DNA from: Nitrospirota bacterium | Lineage (GTDB): Bacteria; Nitrospirota; Nitrospiria; Nitrospirales; NS-4 | DNA: 13,704 bases | Direction: 5' to 3' | NCBI GenBank assembly: GCA_005877565.1 | Contig: VBOK01000120.1 | Location: forward strand, 1 to 13,704 | Shown: positions 1-6,633 of the stretch, in pieces | How positions within the stretch are numbered: position 1 is the first letter of the stretch | How the letters are laid out: every line of letters starts with the position of its first letter | Translations under genes and position numbers: made by a program | The notes under the pieces: model-generated | Seen by the model: the letters and a program-made list of their open reading frames with translations, nothing else | What the model was told of the DNA's origin: nothing | The model's database searches: none

Positions 1-11
1 AATCTGATGGT

Positions 12-317
12 CTACTTTGAGGGTGGCGTTTTGGACGGCTCGAGGAGCTTGTCGCCTTTGCGAAAGACGGCGTAGATTGCCTGCGACGGGCAGGCGTCCA
101 GGCAGAGCCGGCAGGTCTCGATGCAGCGGGACGAATCGAACTTGTAGGGCGGCGTAGACAGCCAGGCTCCGGTCGGGCACACCGGGATGCAGACCGCATT
201 GTGGGTACACCGGTCAGGGTGGCGGACCAGGTGATCTCTCTTGAGCATCATGGGTTTGACTCCTTCGAACAGGGCCCGCGAAAAGAGCTCGAAGATGTCC
301 TTGGCCGGCGTGGTCAC
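12..317 (-). CDS. Two-cluster 4Fe-4S-type ferredoxin (variant first motif)
   Basis: A small soluble electron carrier of about 101 residues with two cysteine clusters. I see C37-x5-C43-x3-C47-P and C65-x3-C69-x2-C72-x3-C76-P. In a standard 2[4Fe-4S] ferredoxin the first motif is C-x2-C-x2-C-x3-CP; here the second cysteine is Asn40, so one cluster has only three canonical ligands. The GTG start at 317 overlaps the TGA of the upstream [2Fe-2S] gene (GTGA), which suggests translational coupling. A much longer open frame runs upstream to 638, but it only shadows the neighbouring gene. The redox partner is unknown. The gene is third in a minus-strand operon with the [2Fe-2S] ferredoxin and a zinc-ribbon protein, and the operon may continue beyond the window. 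Ferredoxin identity is secure; cluster type is inferred. Confidence 0.85.
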   Translation of the reverse strand: MTTPAKDIFELFSRALFEGVKPMMLKRDHLVRHPDRCTHNAVCIPVCPTGAWLSTPPYKFDSSRCIETCRLCLDACPSQAIYAVFRKGDKLLEPSKTPPSK

Positions 318-667
318 GCTTTCAACGGCTCGAGCGCGGTCGTGGGCAGCTCGTGGCCGGGCATAAGGAGTCGCTCGACGATCTGCCCTCCGACGATGTG
401 CTTCTCCATGATCTCGGTCACGTCCGCCTCGGTGCCAGCCCAGTACCAGACGCCTTCCGGATACACGACGATGCTGGGTCCGTATTCGCAGTGATCCAGG
501 CAGCCGGCCTTGTTCGCCCGGACGATCCCTTTGAGCCCCAGCCGGTCCACTTCCTTCTTCATGAACTCCTGCAGACGGACCGAGCCATTGTCCGCGCAGC
601 ACCCGCGGGGATCGCCCTTCGGGCGCTGATTGATGCACATGAAGATGTGGCGTTTGAACGTGGGCAT
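314..667 (-). CDS. (2Fe-2S) ferredoxin, thioredoxin-like fold
   Basis: A 117-residue [2Fe-2S] ferredoxin of the thioredoxin-like class (related to the NuoE/Shethna type), a cytoplasmic one-electron carrier. The N-terminus carries the HIFMC strand with Cys11, then the RGCC pair (Cys23, Cys24), and later the AGCLDHCEYGP block with Cys56 and Cys60 followed by a VVYPEGVWY strand. The Cys11, Cys23/24, Cys56 and Cys60 arrangement matches the four-ligand pattern of this family. The length is typical. The ATG lies one base after the stop of the zinc-ribbon gene, and its TGA overlaps the GTG of the next ferredoxin, so all three should be co-translated. Two different small ferredoxins in one operon suggest a dedicated electron-transfer step, but no partner enzyme is visible. 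Confidence 0.9.
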   Translation of the reverse strand: MPTFKRHIFMCINQRPKGDPRGCCADNGSVRLQEFMKKEVDRLGLKGIVRANKAGCLDHCEYGPSIVVYPEGVWYWAGTEADVTEIMEKHIVGGQIVERLLMPGHELPTTALEPLKA

Positions 668-668
668 C

Positions 669-1079
669 TCACACTGTGGATGCGGAGCGGTGGGTTTCGA
701 GGGCCCGCACGAGGGCCGCGATCTCCTCGGGTTTCAAGAGGGTCGCCTTGAGCGTATCGGCGGCCAGCATGGCGGCGATCTCCTTGAGCCGGAGCTTGGC
801 CCGCTCGAGCTGGTCGGCCTGGCCCAAGACCGAGGCAGCGCCCTTGGCCAGTTTCTCGAACTCGCCCTTGATGTCGCGGAAGTCGCGCTGGAGATTTTTC
901 TCGACGGAGCAGCGGTCGCAGTACCACTTCGGCCTCAGATCGGCGCTCGGCGAGAGCCGGTCGTAGACGCGCCCGAAGAAGTCGCGACCCAGCGAGATCT
1001 TCATGAGCAGAACGTCCGTGGCCCCGCAGCCGTCGCATTTGCCGGCCGGCGAAGTCGTGGCGTTGCCTTCCGTCATCAT
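669..1079 (-). CDS. Zinc-ribbon-like hypothetical protein
   Basis: I do not recognise a named family. The 136-residue protein has two CxxC knuckles, C15-x2-C18 and C54-x2-C57, a likely zinc ribbon. A charged, predicted helical or coiled-coil region follows, about residues 60-130, rich in Leu, Lys and Glu. It has no signal peptide or membrane segment, so it is probably cytoplasmic. The start is the first of two adjacent ATGs; GGGAGG sits six bases upstream of it. A sigma-70-like promoter lies just before. It is the first gene of the operon with the two ferredoxins, ending one base before the [2Fe-2S] gene. A role in cluster or metal handling, or in regulation, is only a guess from that context. 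Confidence 0.75.
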   Translation of the reverse strand: MMTEGNATTSPAGKCDGCGATDVLLMKISLGRDFFGRVYDRLSPSADLRPKWYCDRCSVEKNLQRDFRDIKGEFEKLAKGAASVLGQADQLERAKLRLKEIAAMLAADTLKATLLKPEEIAALVRALETHRSASTV

Positions 1080-1102
1080 CTCAACCCTCCCAAGGCGAAG
1101 CG

Positions 1103-1132
1103 ATCATACCGCAAAGCTCGGAAGGCTGTCTA
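1103..1132 (-). promoter_or_regulatory. Sigma-70 promoter of the ferredoxin operon
   Basis: Read on the minus strand, -35 TAGACA (1132-1127) and -10 TATGAT (1108-1103) are separated by 18 bases. Five of six positions match consensus at each box. Transcription would start near 1096, just ahead of the GGGAGG ribosome-binding site. The site lies in the 99-bp divergent gap before the plus-strand gene at 1179. Confidence 0.6.
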
Positions 1133-1178
1133 TATCGCGTCTATTGTGCTTTCGCGGATGATCGGGGAAAATAGGAAG

Positions 1179-1628
1179 ATGACGGTACGAGATCTTGTTC
1201 CTGCGCTCTTGATCAGCCTGATACTGATTCTGCCCACGGCGCGGGCTGTGGAACTGGACCCGGTGGCCGAGGCCAAGCGGTTGGAAGCCGGCTTCGCGCG
1301 GCTGTGCGGCGTGTGGGAGTGGACCGTGCATTCCCACACCCTGAGCCATCGGGAGGGCAAATCGCAGATCGTCCTGCCGTCGCCGGAGGCGGCCGGTGTC
1401 CAGGGGCCGTCGCCCAGCGAGATCCGCATCTACGGCGATGCCGTGTACCTCCGGTGGGACTTTCAAGGCGGGTATCAGGAGGACAGTTTGCTGCTGAGCG
1501 ATAATCGTCGCCTCGAAGGAACATTCCGCACGTCGTACGGCGCAGTCGGTGCGATTACCGGCAAGCGGGTGTCGACGTGCCAGCCCTCCGGGACTGGCGG
1601 CGCCAGCGGGTCTACGGGCAAGCCATGA
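1179..1628 (+). CDS. Small exported protein of unknown function
   Basis: A 149-residue hypothetical protein. Residues 1-23 form a clear Sec signal peptide: MTVRD, a hydrophobic stretch LVPALLISLILILP, then an ARA cleavage site. The mature part has two cysteines (43 and 134) that could form a disulfide. Its Trp- and Tyr-rich alternating strands (GVWEWTVHSHT, AVYLRWDF) resemble a small beta-barrel, lipocalin-like, though that is only an impression. I chose the ATG at 1179 because it places a basic n-region right at the signal peptide; an in-frame ATG at 1158 would add seven residues. AGGA lies just upstream. The TGA overlaps the ald ATG (ATGA at 1625-1628), so the two are translationally coupled. 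Confidence 0.7.
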   Translation: MTVRDLVPALLISLILILPTARAVELDPVAEAKRLEAGFARLCGVWEWTVHSHTLSHREGKSQIVLPSPEAAGVQGPSPSEIRIYGDAVYLRWDFQGGYQEDSLLLSDNRRLEGTFRTSYGAVGAITGKRVSTCQPSGTGGASGSTGKP

Positions 1629-2722
1629 TCCTGGGCGTTCCCAAAGAGATCAAGGACCATGAATTCCGTGTCGGGCTCACCCCCGACGGCGCGCGCACGC
1701 TGGTGAAGGCCGGCCATCGGGTGCTGGTGGAGGCCGGAGCCGGCGCGGGCAGCGGGCTTGATGATCCGTCTTACCGGGCGGCCGGCGCTGAGGTGGTCTC
1801 CGACAAGACCGCCCTCTTCGAGCGAGCGGACCTGATCGTCAAGGTCAAGGAACCGCTGCCCGCGGAGTATCCGCTCTTCCGGAAAGGCCAGGCCCTCTTC
1901 ACCTATCTCCATCTCGCAGCCAACCGGCCCTTGACCGAAGCCCTGCTGGATCGGCGGGTGTTCGCCATCGCCTACGAAACCGTCGAGTGCCCGGACGGCA
2001 GCCTTCCGATACTTCGGCCCATGAGCGAGGTCGCGGGGCGGCTGTCCGTCCAGATCGGGGCGCACTACCTGGAGCGGACGCACGGGGGCCGCGGCGTCCT
2101 GCTGGGCGGCGTGCCCGGCGTCGCTCCAGGCAAGGTGGTGATCCTCGGGGCCGGTGTCGTTGGGACGCATGCGACCCAGATGGCGGTGGGGCTCGGAGCC
2201 CAGGTGACCGTGTTCAATCTCAGTCGGGAACGGCTGGAGGCCTTGGATGCCCTGTACCAGGGACGTGTCACGACCATGGCTCCTCATCCTGAATGGATCG
2301 AGCAGGCCGTCCTGGAAGCCGATCTGGTCATCGGCGCTGTCATGGTGCCGGGCGGCCGGACTCCTGTCCTGGTCAGCCGCGGGACCGTCGGCCGGATGAA
2401 GAAGGGCGCGGTCATCGTGGACGTGGCGGTGGACCAAGGCGGGTGCGTGGAGACGACCCGTCCTACGTCCCACTCGGACCCGGTCTACGGAGTGGACGGT
2501 GTGCTGCATTATGCCGTGCCGAACATTCCGGGGATTGTGCCGCACACGTCAACTTTGGCCTTGACCAACGCGTCGCTTCCCTTTATTCTCCGTTTGGCCG
2601 AACTGGGACCGGAGCAGGCGGTCCGGATCGATCCGGTTCTCGCGAAAGGCCTCAACCTCGCCGACGGTCGTGTCAAGTACCGCGCGGTGGCCGAGGCGTT
2701 CGGCATGCCGTTCACTCCCTGA
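1625..2722 (+). CDS. ald: Alanine dehydrogenase
   Basis: Catalyses reversible NAD-dependent oxidative deamination of L-alanine to pyruvate and ammonium in the cytoplasm. The 365 residues match the family length (about 370). The N-terminal half has Arg15 (substrate carboxylate), Lys75 in the KVKEP motif and His96 in LFTYLHLA. The Rossmann half has GAGVVG at 175-180 and the catalytic Asp270 in VDVAVDQGG, followed by HYAVPNIPG. These positions coincide with the known catalytic residues of characterised enzymes. The frame is open back to 1577, but homology begins at MILGVPKE. That ATG overlaps the stop of the upstream exported-protein gene. A tRNA gene starts two bases after the ald stop. Confidence is very high. 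Confidence 0.97.
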   Translation: MILGVPKEIKDHEFRVGLTPDGARTLVKAGHRVLVEAGAGAGSGLDDPSYRAAGAEVVSDKTALFERADLIVKVKEPLPAEYPLFRKGQALFTYLHLAANRPLTEALLDRRVFAIAYETVECPDGSLPILRPMSEVAGRLSVQIGAHYLERTHGGRGVLLGGVPGVAPGKVVILGAGVVGTHATQMAVGLGAQVTVFNLSRERLEALDALYQGRVTTMAPHPEWIEQAVLEADLVIGAVMVPGGRTPVLVSRGTVGRMKKGAVIVDVAVDQGGCVETTRPTSHSDPVYGVDGVLHYAVPNIPGIVPHTSTLALTNASLPFILRLAELGPEQAVRIDPVLAKGLNLADGRVKYRAVAEAFGMPFTP

Positions 2723-2724
2723 AT

Positions 2725-2801
<77 letters not shown>

Positions 2802-2811
2802 CACCTCACTT

Positions 2812-2878
2812 GAAACGCTGAACGCGGAATGCAGAACGCTGAATGCAATTCAGAATTCATCGTTCATCATTCATCGTT
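2812..2878 (+). repeat. Heptad-periodic inverted repeat
   Basis: The spacer between the tRNA and the acylphosphatase gene is a seven-base periodic array. Units of the form nGAAYGC (2819-2846, four clear copies plus an imperfect one before) are followed by units of the form nRTTCAn (2847-2878, about four to five copies). The two halves are roughly reverse-complementary, with CTGAAT-GCA-ATTCAG at the centre (2839-2853), so the transcript could fold into a long imperfect hairpin. It ends directly against the acylphosphatase ATG, and I see no Shine-Dalgarno there. Confidence 0.7.
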
Positions 2879-3181
2879 ATGAACGTCCCTCCCCCAGAAT
2901 CTCCCGAGCTGGTCGCCGCCGAGGTCGTTGTCTCCGGCGATGTCCAGGGCGTCGGGTATCGCGCGTTCACGCAACGGGCCGCGAAGGATTTGGGCCTGTC
3001 CGGCTGGGTGCGCAATCTCTATGATGGACGAGTGCAGGTCGAGGTCGAAGGTCCGCGCGCAAAGGTCGAGGAACTGCTGGCGCGGCTTCGCCGCGGGCCG
3101 TCGCTCGCGGAGGTGACCGACGTGTCCGTGACCTGGAAAACGCCGACCGGGAACGCACAAGGCTTCACAATTCTGCCGTGA
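2879..3181 (+). CDS. acyP: Acylphosphatase
   Basis: Hydrolyses the carboxyl-phosphate bond of acylphosphates such as acetyl phosphate; a small cytoplasmic enzyme. The 100 residues fit the family (about 90-100). The signature GDVQGVGYRAF carries the phosphate-binding Arg28, and GWVRNLYDG carries the catalytic Asn46, followed by the expected VQVEVEG strand. The ATG at 2879 is chosen because homology starts shortly after it; upstream in-frame codons belong to the heptad repeat. No Shine-Dalgarno is visible before the ATG, because the repeat array occupies that position. The next gene, apt, has its own promoter immediately after this stop codon. Confidence 0.93.
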   Translation: MNVPPPESPELVAAEVVVSGDVQGVGYRAFTQRAAKDLGLSGWVRNLYDGRVQVEVEGPRAKVEELLARLRRGPSLAEVTDVSVTWKTPTGNAQGFTILP

Positions 3182-3183
3182 GA

Positions 3184-3213
3184 TTGACACACCTTCCTCG
3201 GTGCCCCTATACT
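3184..3213 (+). promoter_or_regulatory. Near-consensus sigma-70 promoter of apt operon
   Basis: A perfect -35 TTGACA (3184-3189) and -10 TATACT (3208-3213) are separated by 18 bases, starting two bases after the acylphosphatase stop. The predicted start at about 3219-3221 is three to five bases before the apt ATG at 3224. The upstream sequence is C-rich and lacks a Shine-Dalgarno. An almost leaderless apt mRNA is the inference. Confidence 0.75.
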
Positions 3214-3223
3214 CACCCCCCAC

Positions 3224-3736
3224 ATGAATTACAAAAAGCTCATTCGTGAGGTTCCGAATTTCCCCAAACCCGGGGTTCTGTTCTATGACATCACGACGTT
3301 GCTCAAGGACCGCGTGGCGTTCCGCAGCGTCATCGGAGACCTCACCGCGCTCTACCGGAACCGCAACGTGGCCAAGGTCGTCGCCATTGAGTCGCGCGGG
3401 TTTATCCTGGGCGCTCCGCTGGCGCATCAGCTCAACGCCGGCTTCGTGCCGGTCCGGAAGCCCGGCAAGCTGCCGGCCGACATCTTCGAGGTCAAATATA
3501 ATCTGGAGTATGGTTCCAACTCGCTGGCGGTGCACCGGGACGCGATTGCCATGGGCGAGCGGGTGCTCATCGTGGACGACCTGCTCGCGACCGGCGGGAC
3601 GGCCGCCGCGACGGTCAATCTGGTTCGCCAACTCGGAGGGGAGATTGTGGGGCTGGCCTTTCTGGTCGAGTTGTGCTCGCTCAAAGGGCGCGAGCAACTC
3701 GATGGCTGCGAGGTCCAGGCCCTGATCCAGTACTGA
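3224..3736 (+). CDS. apt: Adenine phosphoribosyltransferase
   Basis: Salvages adenine: adenine + PRPP gives AMP + PPi, in the cytoplasm. The 170 residues are the normal family length. Recognisable blocks are NFPKPGVLFYDITTLL near the N-terminus, VAIESRGFILGAPLA (residues 53-67), VRKPGKLPA (77-85) and the PRPP-binding motif VLIVDDLLATGGTAAA (114-129). The ATG at 3224 is the only start compatible with full-length homology. It follows the promoter so closely that translation is probably leaderless. Apt is the first gene of a compact run; the Nudix gene begins five bases after its stop. Confidence 0.97.
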   Translation: MNYKKLIREVPNFPKPGVLFYDITTLLKDRVAFRSVIGDLTALYRNRNVAKVVAIESRGFILGAPLAHQLNAGFVPVRKPGKLPADIFEVKYNLEYGSNSLAVHRDAIAMGERVLIVDDLLATGGTAAATVNLVRQLGGEIVGLAFLVELCSLKGREQLDGCEVQALIQY

Positions 3737-3741
3737 GTACC

Positions 3742-4185
3742 ATGGTCGTCCATCGCATCTCGTCGGGCGGTGTCGTCTTCCGACCGGCCGGAGCAGGCTA
3801 CGAGGTGGCCGTGATCCGGGTGCCCCGCGCCGATGGGGACGCGTGGGCCTTGCCGAAGGGCTGGGTTGAAAAGGGGGAAGATCTCGAACAGACCGCCGTC
3901 CGGGAGGTTCGCGAGGAGACCGGGCTCGACGCCAAGGTGCTCCGGAAGCTGGGCGAGGTGACCTATGAGTTCTACGCCAAGGCCGATCGCAGCCGTATCG
4001 TCAAGACGGTGCACCTGTTTCTGATGGAATACCTCGGCGGGAGCACGTCCGATCATGACGACGAAGTGGAGGAAGTGCGCTGGTTTCCGCTCGAGGACGC
4101 GCTCCGCACGCTGACATACAAGAACGAGCGCGACATGTTGGAGAAAGCCATAGGTCTCATTCAGGGAGGAGGGCAACCCGCATGA
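3742..4185 (+). CDS. Nudix hydrolase
   Basis: A 147-residue hydrolase of nucleoside-diphosphate-linked substrates. The Nudix box is complete: G40-x5-E46-x7-R54-E55-V-R-E58-E59-T-G61-L62, with the metal-binding REEXG core intact. The preceding WALPKGWVEKGE segment resembles Ap4A-hydrolase/MutT-like members, so a dinucleoside polyphosphate or damaged nucleotide is a reasonable but unproven substrate. The frame is open back into apt, but the ATG at 3742 gives the expected VHRISSGGVVFR first strand and a five-base gap after apt. Its TGA overlaps the next ATG (ATGA, 4182-4185). Co-expression with apt and a DksA-type protein points to nucleotide housekeeping. Confidence 0.92.
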   Translation: MVVHRISSGGVVFRPAGAGYEVAVIRVPRADGDAWALPKGWVEKGEDLEQTAVREVREETGLDAKVLRKLGEVTYEFYAKADRSRIVKTVHLFLMEYLGGSTSDHDDEVEEVRWFPLEDALRTLTYKNERDMLEKAIGLIQGGGQPA

Positions 4186-4706
4186 CCGCGAAGTCCAAGC
4201 CGCGCCGAGCGGTGAAGGCGATGGCGAAGACGGTGGTGAAGGCGAAGGCCAAGGCGAAGGCCAAAGTGCCTGCGCCCAAGGCGCCAGAGTCGCCTTCGAC
4301 GACGAAGACGGCGAGTTCGAACCCGCGCACCGAGGTGCTCCGCAAGATGCTGCTGGAGCGCCGCCAGGAGGTGATGAAGGAGATCAATGGGCTCATCGGT
4401 CATCGGATGTCCGACGAGATCCAGCGGCGGGTCGACTCGGCCCCTGATGTGGGCGATCAGGCGCTCCTCGACACGGAACGGGTCCGGGACATCTCCATCA
4501 TGGAGCTGCGCAACAAGATGCGGCAGCAGATCGACGAGGCGCTGGTGAAGCTCGAAGAAGGCACGTACGGGCGCTGTGCCGATTGCGGGGCGGAGATCAC
4601 CGAGAAGCGGCTGCGCGCGGTCCCGTTCGCCCGGCGGTGCGTCACGTGCCAGGCGAAGCAGGAGATGCTCGAGAAGATCGAGATGGAGGAGGAACAGGAA
4701 CTCTAA
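4182..4706 (+). CDS. DksA/TraR family zinc-finger regulator with Lys/Ala-rich tail
   Basis: A likely RNA-polymerase secondary-channel regulator of the DksA/TraR/YocK group. Residues ~50-128 form the helical coiled coil with an acidic tip (DSAPDVGDQA, 85-94). The C-terminus has a four-cysteine zinc finger C132-x2-C135...C153-x2-C156 in the contexts YGRCADCG and ARRCVTCQ. The 174 residues exceed a typical DksA (about 120-150). The excess is an N-terminal tail of about 47 residues dominated by Lys, Ala and Pro (KAKAKAKAK), reminiscent of histone-H1-like bacterial tails. The ATG overlaps the Nudix stop, and the protease follows three bases after its TAA. Whether it answers to ppGpp cannot be read from sequence. 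Confidence 0.9.
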   Translation: MTAKSKPRRAVKAMAKTVVKAKAKAKAKVPAPKAPESPSTTKTASSNPRTEVLRKMLLERRQEVMKEINGLIGHRMSDEIQRRVDSAPDVGDQALLDTERVRDISIMELRNKMRQQIDEALVKLEEGTYGRCADCGAEITEKRLRAVPFARRCVTCQAKQEMLEKIEMEEEQEL

Positions 4707-4709
4707 CGG

Positions 4710-5774
4710 ATGCGGTCCACGCTCCTCGCGATCGCCGTGGCCTGGGTGGCGGCGTCTTCGGCCTGGGCCCTCACCAGCGACGAGGAGAACAGCGTCGCGA
4801 TCTACCGCCGGCTGAACGCCGGCGTCGTCAACATCACCAACCGGGCCATCGCCTACGACTTCTTCTTCAACCCGATCCCCAGCGATTCGTCAGGGTCCGG
4901 CTTCATCCTCGATACCAGCGGACACATCCTGACCAACCACCATGTCGTTGAGGGAGCCCAGCGACTGGAGGTCAGCCTTGCCGACGGGAGCAAGTGGACG
5001 GCGAAGGTGGTCGGTGCCGACCCGCAGACCGACCTCGCGGTGCTGCGGATCAAAGCCCCGCCCGAAGCGCTGACCGTCCTGCCGCTGGGCGATTCCTCCG
5101 CGCTGGAGGTCGGGCAAAAAGCCTTGGCGATCGGCAATCCTTTCGGGCTGGAGCACAGTCTCTCGGCCGGCATCATCAGCTCGCTGCGCAAGGTCGTGAA
5201 GGCCGGCGCGACGGAGATCGAAGACGTCATCCAGACGGACGCCGCCATCAATCCCGGCAACTCCGGCGGCCCGCTGCTGGACTCCGAAGGCCGCGTGATC
5301 GGTATCAACACGGCGATTTTCTCGACCTCCGGGGGCAACATCGGCATCGGGTTCGCCATCCCGATCAACACCGCGAAGCGCGTGGTGGCGGACATCCTTG
5401 CGCGCGGCTACGTCGCGTATGCCTATCTGGGTGCCGAGACGCAGACGTTGACGCCGGTTGTGGCCCGCGCGCTTGAGCTTCCGGTGGAGCAGGGGGCCAT
5501 TGTCGTCCGGGTCGCAAAGGGGAGCCCCGCTGCCAAGGCCGGGTTGCAGGGAGGAACGCGGCAGGTGGTCATCGGCAACGCGATCGTGATCATCGGCGGA
5601 GATATCGTGACAATGGCCGACGGCATGATGATTCTCACCTCGGAGGGCCTGCGTCGGCTGATCCGCAAGCATCAGCCCGGCGACCGGATGAAGCTGGAGG
5701 TTCTCCGCATGAACCGGCAAGGCGAGTTCAAGCGAAGCGACGTGGAGGTCAAGCTTGGCGAGCTCCCCCGCTAA
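4710..5774 (+). CDS. HtrA/DegP-like trypsin-type serine protease with PDZ domain
   Basis: A 354-residue exported protease, probably periplasmic protein quality control. Residues 1-20 form a signal peptide ending in AWA. The trypsin-like domain carries the triad His78 (TNHHVV), Asp108 (QTDLAVL) and Ser185 (GNSGGP). A single PDZ domain follows from about residue 237 (YLGAETQTL...GSPAAKAGL...LRRLIRKHQPGD). This is the compact HtrA layout, with one PDZ rather than the two of DegP. The start at 4710 is three bases after the DksA-like stop and gives a proper signal peptide. The end overlaps the queC start by 20 bases. Assignment to a specific Deg paralog is not justified. Confidence 0.93.
   Translation: MRSTLLAIAVAWVAASSAWALTSDEENSVAIYRRLNAGVVNITNRAIAYDFFFNPIPSDSSGSGFILDTSGHILTNHHVVEGAQRLEVSLADGSKWTAKVVGADPQTDLAVLRIKAPPEALTVLPLGDSSALEVGQKALAIGNPFGLEHSLSAGIISSLRKVVKAGATEIEDVIQTDAAINPGNSGGPLLDSEGRVIGINTAIFSTSGGNIGIGFAIPINTAKRVVADILARGYVAYAYLGAETQTLTPVVARALELPVEQGAIVVRVAKGSPAAKAGLQGGTRQVVIGNAIVIIGGDIVTMADGMMILTSEGLRRLIRKHQPGDRMKLEVLRMNRQGEFKRSDVEVKLGELPR
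5744..5748 (+). promoter_or_regulatory. Shine-Dalgarno fixing the TTG start of queC
   Basis: GGAGG lies inside the end of the protease gene, six bases before the TTG at 5755. Its ideal spacing is the reason for preferring this non-ATG start over the GTG at 5782. Confidence 0.65.
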
Positions 5775-6462
5775 ACGGGCCGTGGTGCTGTGCAGCGGGG
5801 GACTGGACTCCACGGTCACGGCCGCCGAAGCCAAAGCCGCCGGGAACGAGCTGTATCTATTATCCGTCAATTACGGCCAGCGGCATGCCGTGGAATTGAA
5901 GCGAGTCCCTGAGATCGCCGCGACACTCGGCGCCAAGCGTCACCTGGTGGTGGAGGTCAATCTGCGGGCGATCGGCGGCTCGGCGCTGACCGACGCGGTG
6001 CCGGTTCCAAAAGACCGCCCGGACAAAGAGATCGGCTCCGGCATCCCGCCGACCTACGTCCCGGCCCGCAACACCCTGTTGCTGGCCCTGGCGCTGGGAT
6101 GGGCGGAGGTGGTGCAGGCCGAGGCGATCTATTTCGGGGCCAATGTGCTGGACTACAGCGGCTACCCTGATTGCCGTCCGGAGTTCCTGCGCGCGTTTGA
6201 AGCCCTGGCCAGGCTAGGCACAAAAGTCGGCGTGGAAGGCGGGACGATTCGCGTGGAGGCGCCCTTGCTCCGGATGACCAAGGCGGAGATCATACAGAGG
6301 GGCCTGGCCCTCAAGGCGCCGCTTCACCTGACCCATAGCTGCTACGACCCGGACGAGCAGGGGCGCGCGTGCGGCCGTTGCGACAGTTGCCGGCTGCGCC
6401 GCAAGGGCTTCGCCGAAGCTCAGGTGCCCGACCCCATCGTCTATCGTCCGGGGAGTCTCTGA
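5755..6462 (+). CDS. queC: 7-cyano-7-deazaguanine (preQ0) synthase
   Basis: Converts 7-carboxy-7-deazaguanine plus ammonia and ATP to preQ0 in queuosine biosynthesis. The 235 residues match the family. The N-terminal PP-loop is SGGLDS (14-19), followed by SVNYGQRH and YVPARNTLLL. The C-terminal zinc site is Cys196, Cys206, Cys209 and Cys212 in the context HSCYDP...ACGRCDSCRLR. The start is a TTG with a well-placed GGAGG. It overlaps the protease gene by 20 bases, so expression is coupled. No other queuosine gene (queD, queE, queF) is in the window. The zinc cysteines and PP-loop are intact, so the enzyme should be active. Confidence 0.96.
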   Translation: MASSPAKRAVVLCSGGLDSTVTAAEAKAAGNELYLLSVNYGQRHAVELKRVPEIAATLGAKRHLVVEVNLRAIGGSALTDAVPVPKDRPDKEIGSGIPPTYVPARNTLLLALALGWAEVVQAEAIYFGANVLDYSGYPDCRPEFLRAFEALARLGTKVGVEGGTIRVEAPLLRMTKAEIIQRGLALKAPLHLTHSCYDPDEQGRACGRCDSCRLRRKGFAEAQVPDPIVYRPGSL

Positions 6463-6489
6463 TAGAATAGTTGGCGGAGGAACCGTCCC

Positions 6490-6633
6490 ATGTACGGCAT
6501 CTCTCAGGAAGAGTTCTTCATGTACCTGATCATCGGGCTGGTCATCGTCATCCCGATTTCCGTCCGGATCTACCGCTGGCTGTTGATCGGCCGGCTCAAG
6601 GCGCGCCTGCAAGAGAAGGATCGCAACCCATGA
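6490..6633 (+). CDS. 47-aa single-pass membrane peptide
   Basis: A small ORF with good support: GGAGG at 6476-6480, nine bases before the ATG, and a stop that overlaps the next gene's ATG (ATGA, 6630-6633). The peptide starts MYGISQEEFF and has one hydrophobic segment (about residues 9-25, FMYLIIGLVIVIPISV). A basic cytoplasmic-type tail rich in Arg and Lys follows, suggesting an N-out/C-in topology. I recognise no family. The tight coupling to the following exported protein suggests that they work together at the inner membrane, but that is inference from arrangement only. Confidence 0.65.
   Translation: MYGISQEEFFMYLIIGLVIVIPISVRIYRWLLIGRLKARLQEKDRNP

Noticed and set aside
1577..1624. Upstream extension of ald to the ATG-like start at 1577
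   Set aside because: The extra residues show no family similarity, overlap the exported-protein gene, and the catalytic numbering fits the ATG at 1625 exactly.
1475..2545. Long minus-strand open frame (356 codons) opposite ald
   Set aside because: It is antisense to a certain gene, with no motif and His/Arg/Pro-rich composition typical of the antisense of GC-rich coding DNA.
2812..2878. CRISPR-like array
   Set aside because: The units are seven bases with no spacers and the halves are inverted, so it is not a CRISPR.
2867..3697. Long minus-strand open frame opposite acyP and apt
   Set aside because: It shadows two confident plus-strand genes; no domain or ribosome-binding site supports it.
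4890..5870. 326-codon minus-strand frame opposite the serine protease
   Set aside because: Antisense shadow of a gene with an intact catalytic triad; no recognisable protein features.
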